NCBI GenBank assembly: GCA_002964805.2
Contig: PUDQ02000010.1
Location: 1,550,001-1,614,000 of the forward strand
Direction of reading: 5' to 3'
DNA from: Trametes villosa
Lineage: Eukaryota > Basidiomycota > Agaricomycetes > Polyporales > Polyporaceae
DNA: 64,000 nucleotides
This document shows positions 34,871-46,709 of this stretch, in pieces. Positions within the stretch are counted from its first letter, which is position 1. Every line of letters starts with the position of its first letter. A program made the translations under genes and the position numbers. Below the pieces are notes generated by a model, which worked only from the letters and a program-made list of their open reading frames with translations, made no database searches and was not told where the DNA came from.

Positions 34871-37080
34871 ATGGCCGACGCCGTGCAGCTTCCGAACCTC
34901 GACAGCACGTTCGGGGCGTATCTCATCGGCACCTTCTTTAGCCTCATGTGAGTCGCGGCAGCTGTTCTATGAGATGGTGGTGTGGGATACTCACGGCGCT
35001 ATCGTACCGCCACAGTCTTTACGGAGTCAACCTTCTGCAGTTGTACCGATATGAGCGACTCTACCCGAACGACAGCAGGTCGATCCGGATCCTGGTGAGT
35101 TACGTTGTAGTGCGGTTGCGCGAAGTTGTTGCATTCCTGACGATCGGTCGCTGCGGTTGTTGTCGCGGGGATCAAGGTCACGGCCGTCATGTACGTCGGG
35201 TTCATCTGCTCATCGACGAAGGTCGCGCTGATCAGTTTGTGCGTTGCGCAGGATCTTCGAGTCGTTCCATATCGTGCTACTCATTCATTCATGGTGAGCC
35301 TACCAAGTTGTTTGACCACATCCGTGACGGGCAACTAACGTCGTGCTCAGCTACTTCTACCTCGTGACAAACTATGCTATGATAACTGCCCTCAAGACTA
35401 ATGTCTGGTGCGTTGATGAAGCTCATCTCCTGTCGTAGCTTGGGACTTACCATGGTTACGCCGCAGGTCGCTCAACCTGAGTGAGTAGGATCAATGCGGA
35501 CATCTTGCGCCGGGACTAATAGGACTGGCTCTTCAGCTCCCATAGTGTCTGTGAGTACAACGCCTCTTTCAATCAGAGACATTCTAACAGTGTGCAGGCG
35601 TTGATCACATTCGTGGCCCAAATGTACGGCAAACCTCTTCATACCGTTTCGATATGGGAGACGCTGATCACATTCACAACCCAGATTCTTTGCGCGCCGA
35701 GTCTGGCTGAGTACGCTGCTTCACCCTTGATTCCAACGCAGCGCACCGCTAACATACAGTAGTCGGGACTCCCTACAAGATCCTAGTAGCCATTGCGGTA
35801 CGTACCTCGTTAAGATCGAACCTCGTCCGTCACTCACGCTCGGTGCAGGGACTGTTCCTTCTCGCTCATATTGGTGAGTACACCGCGCCCGCGCGGCGCA
35901 CGACCGTATGTCACAAGCTGATATCTGTCTTCCGCTTCAGGCTTCGCCATCGGTACGTGCCGCGTCAGAGCAGATACTTCATTGTGGCTCACTACTTGTC
36001 AGGTATCACGGTCAAATTGTCAGTGCCATCCTCTCCACAACCTCCTACGCTGTGCTTACACTGGTTCTCAGCTTCGAGGGCGAGGCTGCGGATGGCGCAA
36101 CGCACCATTGGCTCAACCCCACAGCTGTGGGGTCCGCGACGGCGGCCGACTTCCTCCTCTCTTTTGCTATCATTATTACTCTGCTCCGCAATCGCGAGAA
36201 CCATCGAACGTGGGCACTCTCTCCTCACCTCGTGTTGCTACCACTGACGCACAGGCGCCCGTCTAAAGGTCAAGCAACGGTGGCCGCTTCGACACATTCG
36301 TGCTATATTTGATCAAGACAGGTGCGTAGCCGTATTCTGTTTGTCTGGCATTGTGGCACTAACTGCTGACGTAGGTCTCCTCACTGGGTATGTATCCCTG
36401 GGACCCTCGCTGTAGAGTACTGTTGGACACTCACGAAGCCTTTCTACAGCATTCTGAACGGCATTCCTTTCATCCTGGTAAGTCGAGATTCGCCCCGCAG
36501 AGCAACGAAGCGCCGCTGACCCGTAACGCCGTAGGCACTTGCGTCATCCAAGACGCTCGTATGGGCTGCCATCAACGCCGTCGCCGCGAGACGTAAGTGA
36601 CGACCCCGCAGACCGCACGCAGCGCCGCTCACACACGTTTCGCGCCGCCCGCAGTGTACACAATCACGCTCTTTGCTGTGTAAGCCCTCCCGCCTTCTGC
36701 CTGTGCGCGTGCTGCGCCGCCCGGAGCTGATCATCTCTGTCTTTGCAACTGATTGTGACAGGCTGAACTCGCGGACGCTGCTCGTGAGCCGCGGCGTCGA
36801 CTTCTTCGAGGCTGCGCCGCTCGGGCGCAATATCCTCGCGCGCGCGAACCACCTGGCCGCGGCGGAGCGCTGGAACGTCCCACAGGTGCGCCCCTACTCT
36901 CCGGTTGCTAGTGAAACTCGTTGGGGACAGTGCTGATCACGGTGCGGCGGTGCGGCGCAGCTTCCGACGGAGAGCCCGCCGGTGATCACCATCAAGGTGC
37001 AGGCGGAGACGGAGACGCACGCGCAGGGCGGCGCGGTTACCCACGAATCGGACTACAAGAGCGTCGCGGATTCGTACTAA
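34871..37080 (+). CDS. DUF6534-type seven-helix membrane protein (copy 7)
   Basis: The start at 34871 reads MADAVQLPNLDSTFGAYLI, then GTFFSLM| at the first intron, and continues LYGVNLLQLYRYERLYPNDS. The 14-base micro-exon is 35177-35190 (VTAVM), then IFESFHIVLLIHS. The phase-2 intron gives HSC|YFYLVTNYAMITAL. The C-terminal exon from about 36763 reads LNSRTLLVSRGVDFF and RNILARANHLAAAERW, then after an intron VITIKVQAETETHAQGG, and the tail ends SVADSY at 37078-37080. The C-terminus places it with copies 2 and 3, though it lies on the other strand and outside the tandem array. It converges on copy 8, with 550 bp between the stops. Confidence 0.88.
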
Positions 37081-37630
37081 TCCGGGGGTGCAGGGGTGCG
37101 GCCGTGTGTAGGGGTGGGGCGGAGCGCGGAGCGCGGAGGATGTGGATGTGGTATTCTATTGCGCCCCTGCGTGGGGTTGTTGTATATCTGTACCTTGTGT
37201 TGTCAGAACAGATGTATCTGCTATCGCAGTTGTGCGTGATTCGAGATGCGTGAGGCTCAGAGTTCCTGCTTAGTGTCGTCGATGGCGACAAGACTAGATA
37301 TACAATGCGCTCGCCGCGCGCGCATCTCCCGCGCTCAACCTTCATGGCACCCTTCGCATGCATACGGGTGTAGCGTCTGGGTCTTCTCTTAAGAGTACTT
37401 CCGGAGCTTAAAGCCCCTCGTACACTGCGGGGATGCGCAATCGGACCCCCAAGGCAACCACGAGGAGCAGAGGAACTGTGGTACAACTAATCCGCACAAT
37501 ATGATACGCACTCGCACGCCAATAACCTACACTCTGTACAAACACCGGATACAACTCGAGTACAGTGACCACGCATCCCCAGCCACCATCCGCAGCCGCG
37601 TGTCTCCAAAATACCCAATAGTGCACTCTC
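37081..37630. other. Convergent 3' spacer
   Basis: This lies between the stops of two convergent DUF6534 genes and should hold both 3' ends. No gene is seen. Confidence 0.5.
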
Positions 37631-39861
37631 CTACTTCATCTCTTTACAGTAGTTCCGCGCCGTATCCATGCTGTCCGCATCGCCGTGCATCACCCGCTCC
37701 GTCTGGACGCGGATGTCGAGCACCGTGCCCGCCGAGGTCGTGTCGACGCCCGAGAACTGGACCCGGCCACTCCCATGGGAGAGCTGCGGCACGTTCCACG
37801 TCTGCGCGGTCGTCGCGCGTTCCGAGTCCTTCAGCGCGGAGAGGTTGAGCGAGGCGGACTCGAAGCAGTCGAGCTGGGCACGCTCCATGAGGCCCTTGCG
37901 CGAGTTGAGCCTGCGAGACGTAGAGGCAGTAAGCGATGATGTTCAGGAGGCCTTGTTTAGGGTGCGTACACTGCGAGCAGGGAGTTCGCGTAAACTGATA
38001 TACGAAGTGGTTGTTAGCTTCACGGAGCCAAGGGAATGCAGGCGGGGAGACTGACGCTTTGCCGCGATAATGTTGAAGGCGGAGTAGATAAGGTCTTTCG
38101 GGGCGACAAGAGCCTGTTGCGCGTTAGCGATGTAGAATGGGGCGGCTGGGGAAATGCTTACGAATATGAAGGAGAGAATGCTGAAGACCCTGTACGACCC
38201 GAACATAATTCAGAAATGTGACTTCTCAAGACGGCGGAATAGCGACCATACCCTGTCAAAAGCCCTGTGGAAAGAGACATCAGCCCACGGTAACAGCACA
38301 CGGAGATGGCAGAGAGGCGTACCCGTGTTGACTGCATAGATAATCAAAATGTCGATCAACGAGTCCGTCCTACGCGATACCGTCTCAGCAAATCCCAGGG
38401 TCCCTGCGGAATAAGGGTGTGTTACCTCTTGAATCCGGTCCGGCTTCGTTGCAGGACAGCGATTAGCGTCCCCGTAAGCAGCGAGTCCACGAGAACGGCG
38501 ATGCCGAACGCAGCCGAAGTCAGCCACTGTAACAAGGTCGTTTATGAACTGTGAGTATTCAGGCGGTAAGGCTCTAGCAACGCACTGCGACGTTGTCAAA
38601 CTCTGCAAAGGTCGGTAGGACGAAGCTACGAAACCAAGATCAGGGCGATGTTCTCTCGTAGATACACGGGCGACTTACGCTTTGACAGTAGTGGCTGTAC
38701 GGCGCACAATACAGGATGAGCTGAGCATTGATCCCCATTTTGGGGTTACCAGAACGTACCAATGCCGAAACCTGTGCGTCCAAAAATGAAGCATGAGACG
38801 CTACTTTCCTTGTGTGATGACAAGCCGAAGGGACGTACCCATGATAGCGAGCATGAGAACGGGCTGTGAGATTGTGGATGTCTGATAAGCCAACGAGGGT
38901 ATGTCTGTCGAGGCACTAGTAGTACGTACCACGACTACTACTATCGCTCGGAATTGGCCTCCGACTATGCTCCGTTAAGTCTCTAGCAGCGTTGGTTGTA
39001 GCTGTGGACGTACTGAGGAAGACTCTTCGCGTGAAGAAGCTTAATGAGAGTGATCAGACGCTTCGTGGAGGCTACTCAGGAGGAGACTGGTACCTTTCGG
39101 ATACGACAATTACCGCCGCCTGCATACTCACGACATGAGAACGAGGAACGCAGACACTCGCACGAGAGACGCACCGTGGAAACCGGGAGGACCTGTCATC
39201 AGTCTGGGTGTTGAGCTGGAATACATCATGACAGACGACAGCTACATACCCGAATCGACCTGTATGACGGGCACAGGTCAGATATGCCAGTCTGCACCAT
39301 GACGGAGGGGTGCTCACCAGACCCCGTCCAGCAAAGCGAGCGGGTCGAAGTACTTGGTTACGAGATAGTAGTAGCTATGTGTCCTAGTCAATATTCTGTT
39401 CCGGAGCTCAGGCAAGCATCAGTCTCACCAGATATGCATACACAAGACAATGTGTAGAGTCTCCAAAATGCTACGATGAATTCAGCTCTCGAGGTTAATC
39501 TCGCGCATGAAGCTGCTCACAGTGTGACAATGACCTGGGGAGGCGCAACGCGGTCGTATATGATCAGTATCGATGGTAATAGACACTCAGGCGTACGATA
39601 AGTCTCAAAACAAGGGCGTCTCCAGGGAACAGACGGAAGTATCTGTACGTCTGATGCATGGTGAGCCCATACATGCTGAAAATGCGATATTAGCCATGGC
39701 CACACGGGTTCGCAGACACGCCACACGAGAGGTAGATCCACTTACATCAACCCAAAGAACGTTGCGATTAAGAACGCTCCGAAGGTGTTGTCGAGAGACG
39801 GGCCCTTGGGGAGAAAGCCCAGAGGGTTAACAGGAGCACTCGCCGATGGGGGGACAGACAT
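37631..39861 (-). CDS. DUF6534-type seven-helix membrane protein (copy 8)
   Basis: The start at 39861 reads MSVPPSASAPVNPLGFLPK, then LDNTFGAFLIATFFGLM|. The micro-exon is 39521-39534 (VIVTL), joining ILETLHIVLCMHI. The phase-2 intron gives HIC|YYYLVTKYFDPLALLDGVW, the best family match in the window. Later exons encode a loop with LHRSRTGFKR-like residues (about 38430-38460), SLIDILIIYAVNTG and FNIIAA. The C-terminal tail reads LNSRKGLMERAQLDCF, ESASLNLSAL and TWNVPQL, ending YCKEMK at 37631. The tail is longer and less charged than in copies 2, 3 and 7. Confidence 0.87.
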
Positions 39862-39900
39862 GGCTTCTGGGATGGCTGTCGACCCGCTGACGCCGTACTG

Positions 39901-39907
39901 ATATATA
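39901..39907 (-). promoter_or_regulatory. TATA box of DUF6534 copy 8
   Basis: The minus strand reads TATATAT about 40 bases before the ATG at 39861. Confidence 0.4.
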
Positions 39908-40529
39908 CCGCGCTCTGGCATGACCAGCGCTGGCAGCGTGGGCGGCGGAGAAGACCATAAGATGATGATGCTTCTGGGCGTGCGCTCGTGCGCCAGGGGC
40001 AGTGCCTATGTGGGCGTGAACGAGGCTCCGTGAGAGGCCCTCGGACGAGCATGATTGCATTCAAACTCGACAGCGGACTGCAAACTTAATACGCACAGCT
40101 GACCTGATCGGCCATAGTGCGCAGCTGTTGGACATCGCACTTCAATATCTATGAAGGCCGACGTAGACAGATGAGAGATATATCGCTGGAGGACGTTTCG
40201 TGCGAGATGAACGCACGCGTAGGGTATCTGTCTGCCGTGCGACTGAGCGCGCCCAGAAATCAAATTCCCCCGTTGAGGAGTTCCGCCGCCGGCGCGCTTC
40301 GACTCCTGACAGGCTTCGACGGAGAAGTATCTGGGCGTTGTTCCGCGAACTTCTCTGAAGGCGCCATAGATCACAGGTGCGGGCGGGCGCCGCCCACCAT
40401 CTTGCGGTCCTTCGCATCGTTGGACACCGACTGCTCGGGGTGCACCCTTGTTCCGTTACTGATACCAAGTGCTCGTAGATGCTGGGACACTCACCTTGGT
40501 TGCAGTATGCTGCATTCCCCGCGTTCAGG

Positions 40530-40675
40530 TGCGTTCGGGATTGCGGCTAGGAGGTGGATCCACCCCGCGGTGATATGCACTTCGCCTGTTGCGCTAGGCC
40601 GAGCGCTCCGGTCATCCCAAGAGATACCGGCCCAGCAGTACGAAGTGGAGGGGGTCATCTGGCCAGCGCTGCAGA
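40530..40675 (-). pseudogene. Possible class 3 lipase relic
   Basis: The minus strand reads DDPLHFVLLGRYLLG in one frame, then TGEVHITAGWIHL in another. This matches the order of the lipase Asp and His blocks (EDPIPILPPMALGF...GEVHI) in the two intact lipases. The nucleophile region is not found upstream, so this would be a decayed fragment with a frame change. The match is short. Confidence 0.35.
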
Positions 40676-41268
40676 CATCGCGGCGCAATCCAGAATCCTT
40701 CCCTGCGTCTGAACCACGTCGGCGGAACGAGCGAACTCAACCTGCGTTTGCTTGATTGTTCAACAATCACGACGAGCTCGAGATAGCCCCCGTGCCACGA
40801 TTCGCTAGGAGTCCTGAATATCAGGGTCTCAGATTTCGATGCGCGAGAGGCAGCATCTAAAACGTTCTGCTAGTGACATCACATCAGCTCTCGTAGGCCT
40901 TCCAGGTAGTCGAATAGGACTTACTCGCAAGTCTTCCAGGAGGCAATATGTAGTCAATCGTGCGGAAATGGGAAACGCACCTCGCCCATACAGAACATTT
41001 GACACTGAAGGAATAAGGAGGCTACACAGCTAGATTATATAAAGAGTACATAAAGCAATGCGTCGTGAGGTCATAACAAGTCATGAGCAAGGCGTACAGA
41101 AGGTCAGGTATAGCGTGCAACAAGCAAACAAATACAACCGCAGAGAGTCAATAGAAGGTATCAAATGGTATCGCAGCCGCGGTCGAAGCACGTAGCACGC
41201 AGCAGGAGGTATATCCGTAATAGAAGTCGTGAATGAATAACGTACTGTTCTGTGCTCACAAGCAGTCC

Positions 41269-44087
41269 TCACCGCCGCGCAACGTTCGTGGAGCTCCTGT
41301 TCCTGATCCCGCCGGTGATGTCCGTCTGCAAACGGCCCTCCTCGTCGAACGCGAGGCTGTTGCGGTACCCCGGGCCTCCCGCGATCCCGACGTTGCTCGC
41401 GTTCTTCTTCGAGTCGAGAGAGAAGGCGTTGCTGACGACGGGCATGCTCAGCCGCCTGATCCACCCACCCTTGGGCTTGTCTGCGCGGAGGTGATGTGGC
41501 GGCTCCGTAGGACGCGAGTCTCGACGTGGCAGGAGGTCGCGGGTCTTGTACTTGGACGCCGAGCAAGACTCGCACCCGCAGTAGGGCGCGTGATCGGAAG
41601 GAGGCTGCGTGTTAGGCGAGGAGGGCTGGCTGGAGGGTTGGCGCGATGGTGCTCCTTGCGAGGGAGGCGCGAGGTTGGTGCTGCTCTGGGAATATGAAGA
41701 CGAGTATCGCATGTCGAGAGAGGGGCGCTGAGTGGTGGATATCCGGGGACCGCCCGTCGCCCGAGAGCCGTCGCTCACGTATCCGTCGTTCCGGGTGCCC
41801 CGCACGTTGAGGAGCTGCTGACGCTCCCTCTCGAGCTCGCGCGCGCGTTGCTCGATCTCGCGCTCCTTCATGCGCAGCTCAAGATCTCGTTCGCGGAGTT
41901 CCAACTCTTCCAACTCTTCGATCCGCTGCCGCCGCAGTGCGATGTCCTCGGACGACTGATAGCGCGTTGCAGAGCTGGGAGGAGGCTCGCGGGACGCCGG
42001 AGTCGGCTCGGGCATGCGAGAATAGTGGTCGACAGACATCCTGGCACGCTCCTGAGTAGGTGAGCCGGTCGTTTGGCGCGGGACGTTGGGCGAGCCGGGA
42101 GCTGGCTCGTAACGATGGGCTAAGCTGGACACGCTGGTTGGTAGCCGAGGCAGATCCCTGGGGGGCGGAGAGGAGGGTCCCTGTGCAATGCATGAGCACC
42201 TTTACTGACGCGACTGAGGCGCTCACTTACCGGGCGGGCGTAACGATCTCGAAGGGCAGCCACTACGCTACCATTGCTCTTCCCGGTGTCGCTGCGCTCT
42301 ACGACCTTGGTGAGCGAAGGTTCCGCGGCTCGCGGTCTGGAGACATCGGTGCTGCGGCGCACTCCGAATTCGGCGTCATCTGCGTAGTCGCTACGCCTGT
42401 ATGCCGCAGTCTTAGAGGGGGACTGGTTGATGGGAGACTCCGATAAGGCAGGTGGTTCTCTATCGGGCTGTCTGGGCTCCTGGGGAGAGGTTCCGGACGA
42501 AGACTGAGAAACCGTAGGTGTGGCCTGAGCGTAAGGGGCTTGAGCCTGTGGCACACTTCGCAAGTCGCTGACTAGTGTGTCTCGACTATCGTTGTCCCGC
42601 GACGGCGCCTCCGCAGGGAGCTGGTTCGCCGCGAAAGGCGGAGGGGTGAAGAGTTCAGTTCGAGGGGTGAGAGGAGAGCGGCTGTCGTCCGTGAGAGCTG
42701 GCGTGCTAACGCTCTCAGGGGTTGGCGATTCCGTGAAACGTGGGAATGGTGCGAGCCCTGAGCTACTTTGGGAAGCTTGGGATATTTCGGAGTGGGTCTC
42801 CTGAGTAGGCGTGTGAGCGGGACTAGCACCAAACTTGCCGCCAGCAAGGGGAGGGAGAGGGTAGTGCGTTGGAGGGGAAGGGAAGGCCGCGAGCGAGGCC
42901 AGGGTTGCGGAGTGGCCCTTGCGCTCGTCCTGCTCTGCCACGGACTTGCGCTCTTCAACCTCCTTCGTGGAACTGTGAATAGAATGGCCATCGGTAGAAG
43001 GTTGATCTCCAGGAGATGTCGGAGGGAAATACTGAGGGGGAGGAACTGGAGACTGGCCGGGAGTGACCGCGCGAGATGTCAACTCTTGCTCTGAAGCGTT
43101 GCGCGACGAATATTGAGGTGCAGGCCTATCCGAGGATGGAGGGGCGAGATCTCTAGCCGGTTCCTCCGGGTTCCCGGAATCGTTGTCGTTGGTCCTCGAG
43201 GGGCTGGAGGAGACTTCGGATTGCTCCCTGGTGTCATTGAGGCCCGGTAGATCGGATGGCATATTGCCTGACCAGCCGCCCTCGCAGAGAGCCTTCCACT
43301 GCCCCAGGGGACCAACTGTAGGCGAGAAACGCCGTACGCTCTCGCAACTGCGGCCCCATTCCGCGTCCGCAACGCGCGCAAAGCTAGAGGCAAGGTTGTA
43401 CATAGTGGAGCTGTGCCGCTGGGTAACCAAGAGAGCGTGATTACTGAAAGCATAATGAGCATACACACGCGGCAGGTGAGATACGCATACGCACTACTTC
43501 TCTCGATTCACCTCCGGGCCAAGCGTACTGAGGAGGTTGATATATCGCGTATGTTCCTCAGCTGCATCGCGGGGGTTCTTCTTCGCTTTACGCTCGTAGA
43601 CTTGCCCTGCTTGTTTGATCCTCTGGTTCGCAGACGCAATCTTCTCGTCGTGTAGCCGCTCCTCTTTCTGCACGCACTATATAGCGATGTATACCTTGAA
43701 ACCATAACAGCACTTACCGCGAGCTTCTTGAACCATTTCTTCACCTCCCCGCTAACGGTATCGCACTCCTTGTCCGCATACTTCGCGAACTTCCCATCCA
43801 CCTCCGCCATGGCTTCGAAGATCACCGCGCTCGCATTAAGAGCGTTCGCTGCACATCCTCAGCATTATACTCCCCTACCTCGAAAGCGCTGCTAACGCAC
43901 CAGGTATCTCGGTAACGCACTTCGGGGACGCCGCCTCCCTCAGCGCCTTCGCCAGCTTCTTCTGCAGCTGTACGATCGCATTGGCGGCCTCGCAGTAGTC
44001 GTTCAGGATGTTCACGACGGACTCGAGCGTCTTGCAGGACTTGTGCACTTCTGCCCTCTCTGCAAGGGGCGGCGCCGGGGACGCCAT
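41269..44087 (-). CDS. Ivy1-like I-BAR and coiled-coil protein
   Basis: Large protein of about 850 residues in five main exons. The N-terminal 165 residues form an inverse-BAR-like helical domain: KSCKTLESVVNILNDYCEAA, IFEAMAEVDGKFAKYADKE, VKKWFKKLA and EEHTRYINLLSTLGPE. Then come YNHALLVTQRHSSTMYNLAS and ADAEWGRSCESVRRF. This resembles the fungal Ivy1 family, which binds phosphoinositides and Rab/TORC1 partners at the vacuole. A long Ser/Pro-rich disordered middle follows. Near the C-terminus there is a charged coiled coil (RIEELEELELRERDLELR), a CGCESCSASKY cysteine motif and a GGWIRRLSMPVV patch. The start at 44087 (MASPAPPLAERAEV) has no upstream in-frame alternative that improves it. A role in vacuole or endosome membrane shape or signalling is inferred from the family. 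Confidence 0.82.
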
Positions 44088-45277
44088 GAGAGATAAGTAG
44101 CCAGAGCGGTGGGTACGGTAGACGATCGCGACCGTTTAATCTCAGAGTCGCTGCGGCGACGGACCGCGCGATGCGTGAGTTGTGGCGGAGTCCGAACGGT
44201 TGACCTCCGCTGACCCAGAGATACCTCAGGTTCGCACTCCGCGCTTCAGGTCAACTCAGCGAAGTAGAAGCGCCTACGCTGGGTGCCTGAGGCAGTAGAT
44301 ATGTAGCCAGGCGAACAAGTTCCTTGGATTCCAATGCGAGAGCTAATATTTGAGTGAGAAAATCAACAAGCAGATGGACCAAGACGAGATGAGCTAGAGA
44401 GATCAAAGTCAAGGACGTTCTATTTATTAGTACTTCATCGCGAGGCGAGGACATTGAAGTAAATAGCAGCGGAGGCGCGAACAACAAGTCTTACAAGGTA
44501 TCCCCCGGGTAGTATAGCAAACTTGGAGGTGAAGGCGCTGCTTCGCACGCCCAGCCCGATTCCACCTCCTCCCCACCCTGAGATTCGAATGCCAACGAAA
44601 CAATCCTAGCCCCGCAACCCAGAGAATATGACGGCCCATAAATGCTGTATATGCGGAGTCAAGGGGTGCTGGTGACCCTGTACATTGAGTGAATGTCTAA
44701 TGAGGCCAACTTATACGTCCAATTGATGTAGGCCTATTCCTACCGACATGAACGCCACGGGTATTCACTCAGGATGCAAGTCCGCGCGGCCCTCACAAAG
44801 TTGGAATAACCGAAGTGTATGGGCGAGGATCTCCCTGAGACGAGACATAAGTACCCTTGAAGCATAAGAGGGACGGTCACCTGTAGTAAGTAGTATTACC
44901 GTTACGATGCACTTCATGTGGTCCATATCCAAGTCGGTTCAGATGCCCTCCGGCACCGCCAATGGAGCGAGAGAAAGCCGGGCTGCCGCCTACCACAGAA
45001 GGGAACACCGAGCAGGATTCGAAGTGAGAGAGGCGGATACAAACGGGAGGAAGGCGGGAGACGCCGGGTGGTGCAGACGGTCACGTGCACCCTGCAAACT
45101 CTCAATAACTGATAACCGATTCATTGTGGAATCGGAATATGATGTAAAGTAGTAACACCTGAAGGCCTTTCTGAACGCCACAATAAATAGAATGCAAAGA
45201 TTGTATGTTTAGAGCCGAGAGTCCGCCGCCGTCCGAGTCGCCGCTCACCCCGCCCACATTCCTGGTTCCAGCACCAC
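44088..45277. other. Region without recognisable gene
   Basis: This spacer between two minus-strand genes must hold the promoter of the I-BAR gene and the 3' end of the KAPA synthase gene. Short frames (44427-44639, 44907-45181) show no domain. Confidence 0.45.
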
Positions 45278-46709
45278 TTAAAGCCGGGACTGCACCCTAC
45301 CAGCCTGCACCTGGGACGCCATCGTTTGCATCATAGTCGCCCACTGCTTCAGGCGAGAAACCAGGGCGTCGAGCTCCGCCTCGGTGTTCAGCGCGTGGAC
45401 CGAGATACGGATGCGCTCCTCCCCGCGCGGGACGACGGGGTAGGGGATACCCTGCACGGCGTAGCCGAGGGAGTTGAGGTAGTCGGACAGCTGCATGGGG
45501 TAGCTGGTCATGATGGGCGTGATGGGGCTGATGACGTCCGAGGGGTAGCCCGCAGGGAGGGTCTTGTCGCGGAGGGAGAGCAGGCTCGGCGGGAATTGCT
45601 GGAGGGCGTCCTCCAGGGCGCCCCGGAAGTACTCGCAGAGGCGGCGCAACTCGGACCGCCGCTATAGACATCGGCCAGATTGGTAAGCGTGATGAAGGAA
45701 ATTATAAAGAGCGGCTGAAACTCACGTAGTCGCCTACTGGCCCTTCAAGATAGTCGAAGGACGCGTTCAAGCCACAGATGAGGGAAATGGGAAGAGCAGT
45801 CGTGTAAATGAACGGACGGCCATAGTTGATGACGTATTGCCGGATGATAGGGGAAGACAAGATGACGGCTAGCAAGGACATACATGTCAGATGTGGGACG
45901 ACTATGCGCGAGAGCAATCAAAACGTACCACCAGTGAGGGCGCGTCCCTTTCCGAACGTGTGGAGAACCGTGTGGATGCGGTCCTGCAGGCCGAGAAGGT
46001 GAACGAGACCGCGCCCCTGCGGTCCAAAGACTCCGGTGGAGTGGGCCTCGTCGACCAGGATATGCGCGCTCTGCTTCGGGACGTATTGTTCGGTGATGCG
46101 CACGATGTCCGGGAGCGGCGCGAAGTCTCCATCCATGCTGTATGTCGCTTCAACCGCTACGAAGAGGGTGTTCTTGCCCTGCGCAATGGAAGGGTGCTCC
46201 TTGAGAGCTCGGATGACACACTCCTCGAAGGACGCAGGCGAGTTGTGGGTGAAGAGGTAAAGGGACTTGCTGGCGCGCGAGATCGCCATGCCATCCCGCG
46301 AGGACGCGTGCACCAGCTCATCGAGAACGATGACGTCTCCCTGCTGAGGAACGGAGTGCCAGAAGGCGACGTTGGCGTCGTAGCCAGAGTTAAAGAGCAG
46401 GGCGGCGGGCGACTCGAAGAACCTTGCCATGCGGGTCTCGAAATCAAGGTGGTCGGAGGAGTTGCCGCCGAGTAAGCGGGATCCCGCTACACCGAAGACG
46501 CGGGGAGACTTGTGAAGCTTGTCGAAGAAAAGCTTGCGGAGGTCTTCGTCGTTGGTGAGGGAAAGGAAGTCGTTCGTATAGACGTCAGGGCCAGGAGGGA
46601 CAGGCTTCGCCAGGTCAAGGGTCGGAATCTGATGCTTCCTGCGGTTCTCCAGGGCCTTGTTCATGGAGGCCGCCAGAGGGGTGCTGATGGAAGCGAGAGA
46701 GTGGCTCAT
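45278..46709 (-). CDS. bioF: 8-amino-7-oxononanoate (KAPA) synthase, peroxisomal
   Basis: PLP enzyme of the alpha-oxoamine synthase family, about 435 residues, which joins pimeloyl-CoA and alanine to make KAPA in biotin synthesis. The first exon (46709 to about 45925) contains GVAGSRLLGGNSSDHLDFE, LFNSGYDANVAFW, DELVHASSRDGM, EATYSMDGDFAPLPDI, DEAHSTGVFGPQGRGL and the PLP-lysine motif HTFGKGRALTGG. The next exon gives RPFIYTTALP. The last reads RRLCEYFRGALEDALQQF and IPYPVVPRGEERIRISVHA. The protein ends QSRL: the final SRL is a canonical peroxisomal targeting signal (PTS1), as known for fungal and plant BioF. Serine palmitoyltransferase is a relative, but the soluble N-terminus and the SMDGD/GPQGRG motifs favour BioF. 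Confidence 0.88.

Larger units (their letters stand above)
39862..41268. other. Spacer with possible lipase relic
   Basis: The promoter of copy 8 lies at the left. Around 40530-40675 there is a short lipase-like stretch, listed separately. Overlapping frames on both strands at 40006-40755 show no intact domain. Confidence 0.4.

Noticed and set aside
45278..46709. Reading the alpha-oxoamine synthase as a serine palmitoyltransferase subunit
   Set aside because: It lacks the N-terminal membrane helix and extra length of Lcb1/Lcb2, carries BioF-like SMDGD and GPQGRG motifs, and ends in a peroxisomal signal.
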